The notes below the pieces were generated by a model. The model was not told where the DNA came from, ran no database searches, and worked only from the letters and a program-made list of their open reading frames with translations. A DNA stretch of 64,000 nt from Photobacterium ganghwense (GTDB taxonomy: Bacteria; Pseudomonadota; Gammaproteobacteria; Enterobacterales; Vibrionaceae), in assembly GCF_003025595.1 (NCBI RefSeq), contig NZ_PYMI01000004.1:248001-312000 (forward strand), given 5' to 3'. A program made the translations under genes and the position numbers. Below, piece after piece: positions 62,040 to 64,000 of this stretch (position 1 is the first letter of the stretch; the number at the start of each line of letters is the position of its first letter).

Positions 62040-64000
62040 TTAGTCTTCGTGTTTTTTAAAACGGTAAAACACTGTCGCTAACGGTGGCAAATCAATCTGA
62101 ACGGACTGTGCTAATCCGTGACTTGGTTCCTCTGTCACTTCCAGTACCGCTTTCACTGGTGCTTGTCCGCCCCAGTATTTCTGATCATCGGTATTCAACA
62201 GCAAATCATAATGACCAGTCAGCGGTACACCCAAACGATAACCTTGTCGTGGAACCGGTGTAAAGTTGGTCACGACCAGCACTTTTTCGCCGTTCTGTGC
62301 CAATCGTTCATGAGCAAGAATACTGTTTTCCGCATCATCATGTACACGCCATTCAAACCCTGCTGGGTCGCAATCCAGTTCATAAAGCGCGGGTTCTGAG
62401 GTGTATAAATGGTTCAGATCTTTAACCAGTTGCTGTACCCCACTATGGCGTGGGTACTGCAGCCAGTGCCACTCTAACTGCCCTTCGTGTGCCCACTCTG
62501 CACTTTGTGCCAGTTCTGCCCCCATGAAGTTCAGTTTCTTACCCGGCTGACCATACATGAAGCCCAAATAGGCCCGCAGGTTTGCCGTTTGCTGCCATTC
62601 ATCACCCGGCATTTTATTCAGCAACGACCCCTTGCCGTAGACCACCTCATCATGGGACAGAGATAATACATAGTTTTCACTGAAGGCATACACCATCGGG
62701 AAAGTGATGGTGTTATGGTGATACTTGCGATGCACCGGATCTTCTTTCATGTAAGTCAGACTGTCATGCATCCAGCCCATGTTCCATTTGAAACCGAATC
62801 CAAGCCCCCCCATACTGGTAGGTTTGGTTACACCAGGAAACGCCGTTGACTCTTCCGCGATAGTCATCGCATTCGGATACAAACGGTACACTTCTTCATT
62901 GACCCAACGCAGCAGGCTGACGGCATCAAAGTTGACGTTGCCGCCTTCGTGGTTAGGAATCCACTGATCGTGCTCCCGGGAGTAATCCAGATACAACATA
63001 GAAGCCACGGCATCTACGCGCAGGCCGTCAACATGGTAGTGCTCAAACCAGAACAGAGCGTTGGCTACCAGAAAGCGACGGACATGCTCACGACCGTAAT
63101 CATAAATGTAGCTCTGCCAGTCCTGGTGCCAGCCACGACGCGGATCCGGATCGTTATACAGAGCTGTGCCATCAAAATTGGCCAGACCGTGATCATCGGA
63201 AGGAAAGTGTGCCGGTACCCAGTCCAGCACTACGCCAATGTTGGCCTGGTGACAACGGTCAACAAAGTATTTGAAATCATCCGGCGTGCCATAACGGCTG
63301 GACGGCGCAAACAAGCCAATCGGCTGATAACCCCATGAACCATAGAACGGGTGCTCGGCAATCGGCATCAGCTCGACATGGGTATACCCCATATCAGTCA
63401 GGTAAGGGATCAGCGCGTCAGCTAATTCACGGTAATTAAGAAATTCACCTTGCTCGTTTTTACGCCACGAACCGGCATGCAGCTCATAGAAAGACAGTGC
63501 TTGCTGATGTTTTGCTGTGACCGGGCGTCTCTGCCAGGTTTTGTCCTGCCACTGGTAGTTCGACTGCTGATAAACAACCGAAGCAAATGATGGATATTGC
63601 TCTGCCTGATAACCCCAAGGGTCGGCTTTATGAGGCAGACCGTTCCCCTGGCTGTCTTTCAATTCAAACTTATACCGTGTCCCGGCATCCAATCCCGGTA
63701 CAAATAGTCCCCACAGCCCGTCATCCAGTCGCTGCATTGGGTGACGACGCCCATCCCAACCATTAAAGTCACCAACAACACTGGCGGCAGACGCATTAGG
63801 AGCAAAAACCAGGAAACGTACTCCTGATACAGGCTTATTGCCACGGTTCAGGGTGATCAGCTGCGCCCCCATTTCACCATGCATTTGTGATGGGTCAGAA
63901 AGTGCAGAAGATGAAGAGATAAGATTGTGAAACTGGTAAGGATCATACAGAGTCTGAGGACCATCTGACCAATGAATAACCAGCTGGTACAAGGCTTTTG
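62040..64000 (-). CDS. glgB: 1,4-alpha-glucan branching enzyme (5' end outside window)
   Basis: The last 650+ residues of GlgB (E. coli 728); the 5' end lies beyond the right edge. Present: the CBM48 domain (about residues 50-140 of this piece, [25 protein letters not shown]), the GH13 barrel with [16 protein letters not shown] (catalytic nucleophile Asp), [12 protein letters not shown] (acid Glu) and [13 protein letters not shown] (third Asp), and a C-terminal beta domain. Makes alpha-1,6 branches in glycogen. It is next to csrB, whose target CsrA controls glycogen genes, a pleasing but possibly coincidental arrangement. Confidence 0.95.
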   Translation of the reverse strand, partial: KALYQLVIHWSDGPQTLYDPYQFHNLISSSSALSDPSQMHGEMGAQLITLNRGNKPVSGVRFLVFAPNASAASVVGDFNGWDGRRHPMQRLDDGLWGLFVPGLDAGTRYKFELKDSQGNGLPHKADPWGYQAEQYPSFASVVYQQSNYQWQDKTWQRRPVTAKHQQALSFYELHAGSWRKNEQGEFLNYRELADALIPYLTDMGYTHVELMPIAEHPFYGSWGYQPIGLFAPSSRYGTPDDFKYFVDRCHQANIGVVLDWVPAHFPSDDHGLANFDGTALYNDPDPRRGWHQDWQSYIYDYGREHVRRFLVANALFWFEHYHVDGLRVDAVASMLYLDYSREHDQWIPNHEGGNVNFDAVSLLRWVNEEVYRLYPNAMTIAEESTAFPGVTKPTSMGGLGFGFKWNMGWMHDSLTYMKEDPVHRKYHHNTITFPMVYAFSENYVLSLSHDEVVYGKGSLLNKMPGDEWQQTANLRAYLGFMYGQPGKKLNFMGAELAQSAEWAHEGQLEWHWLQYPRHSGVQQLVKDLNHLYTSEPALYELDCDPAGFEWRVHDDAENSILAHERLAQNGEKVLVVTNFTPVPRQGYRLGVPLTGHYDLLLNTDDQKYWGGQAPVKAVLEVTEEPSHGLAQSVQIDLPPLATVFYRFKKHED

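Overview
The window is chromosomal DNA from a gammaproteobacterium, almost certainly Vibrionaceae. The evidence is gene content: a TonB2-type cluster in the Vibrio order (DUF3450-ttpC-exbB2-exbD2-tonB2-TPR), a LuxT-type short TetR regulator, an H-NOX/hybrid kinase pair, a CsrB-type RNA with an upstream VarA/GacA box, a GlyGly-CTERM serine protease, and small families I associate mainly with Vibrionaceae (DUF3069, DUF3081, DUF3389, DUF4144). The genus cannot be fixed from sequence alone. No rRNA, tRNA, CRISPR array, prophage or intact insertion sequence was seen. Family names are from recognition of motifs and layout, not from database searches.

Layout. 1-4.6 kb: TonB2 energy-transduction operon on the minus strand, with a Fur-box-like site at its promoter. 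4.6-7.3 kb: an unknown protein, a heptamer repeat, a lipoprotein, a candidate 55-residue protein and an L,D-transpeptidase. 7.5-12.9 kb: acyl-lipid desaturase behind a FabR-type palindrome, an acyl-CoA thioesterase, a coiled-coil protein, a class 3 lipase and a nitroreductase. 13.0-15.4 kb: H-NOX and its hybrid kinase. 15.4-22.7 kb: aromatic aminotransferase, PopT-type lipid-carrier transporter, asparaginase II, a SCO1 copper-chaperone pair and an Lpp-like lipoprotein. 22.7-23.8 kb: a non-coding gap with an inverted pair of perfect DnaA boxes. 23.8-32.2 kb: cytosine deaminase, secreted trypsin-like protease, PhnA and small enzymes. 32.7-37.2 kb: TPP riboswitch-controlled thiD-thiZXY-tenA operon for pyrimidine salvage. 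37.4-44 kb: YdcF, YaeQ, GIY-YIG, YceH, a response-regulator diguanylate cyclase, DUF3069 and a ToxR-like membrane regulator. 44-54 kb: cis/trans fatty acid isomerase, cytochromes b561 and c', DUF2797, a degenerate retropepsin-like lipoprotein, a kinase-like protein, a hotdog thioesterase and an M48 lipoprotein. 54-61 kb: LuxT, long-chain acyl-CoA ligase, a beta-lactamase-fold protein lacking its SxxK lysine, and an MFS transporter. 61-64 kb: CsrB-type sRNA and glycogen branching enzyme (5' end outside the window).

Themes. Envelope lipid remodelling recurs (desaturase with FabR-type operator, Cti isomerase, acyl-CoA ligase, thioesterases, PopT). Signalling and regulation recur too (H-NOX kinase, REC-GGDEF, ToxR-like, LuxT, CsrB). 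Most single genes are followed by hairpin terminators, many of them bidirectional between convergent genes. Several intergenic regions carry short degenerate tandem repeats of 7-16 bp. I found no convincing wholly new multi-gene system. The observations I rate highest are the CsrB-type RNA with its distal VarA box, the SxxQ serine hydrolase, the readable riboswitch switch helix, the paired DnaA boxes and the FabR-type operator on the desaturase.
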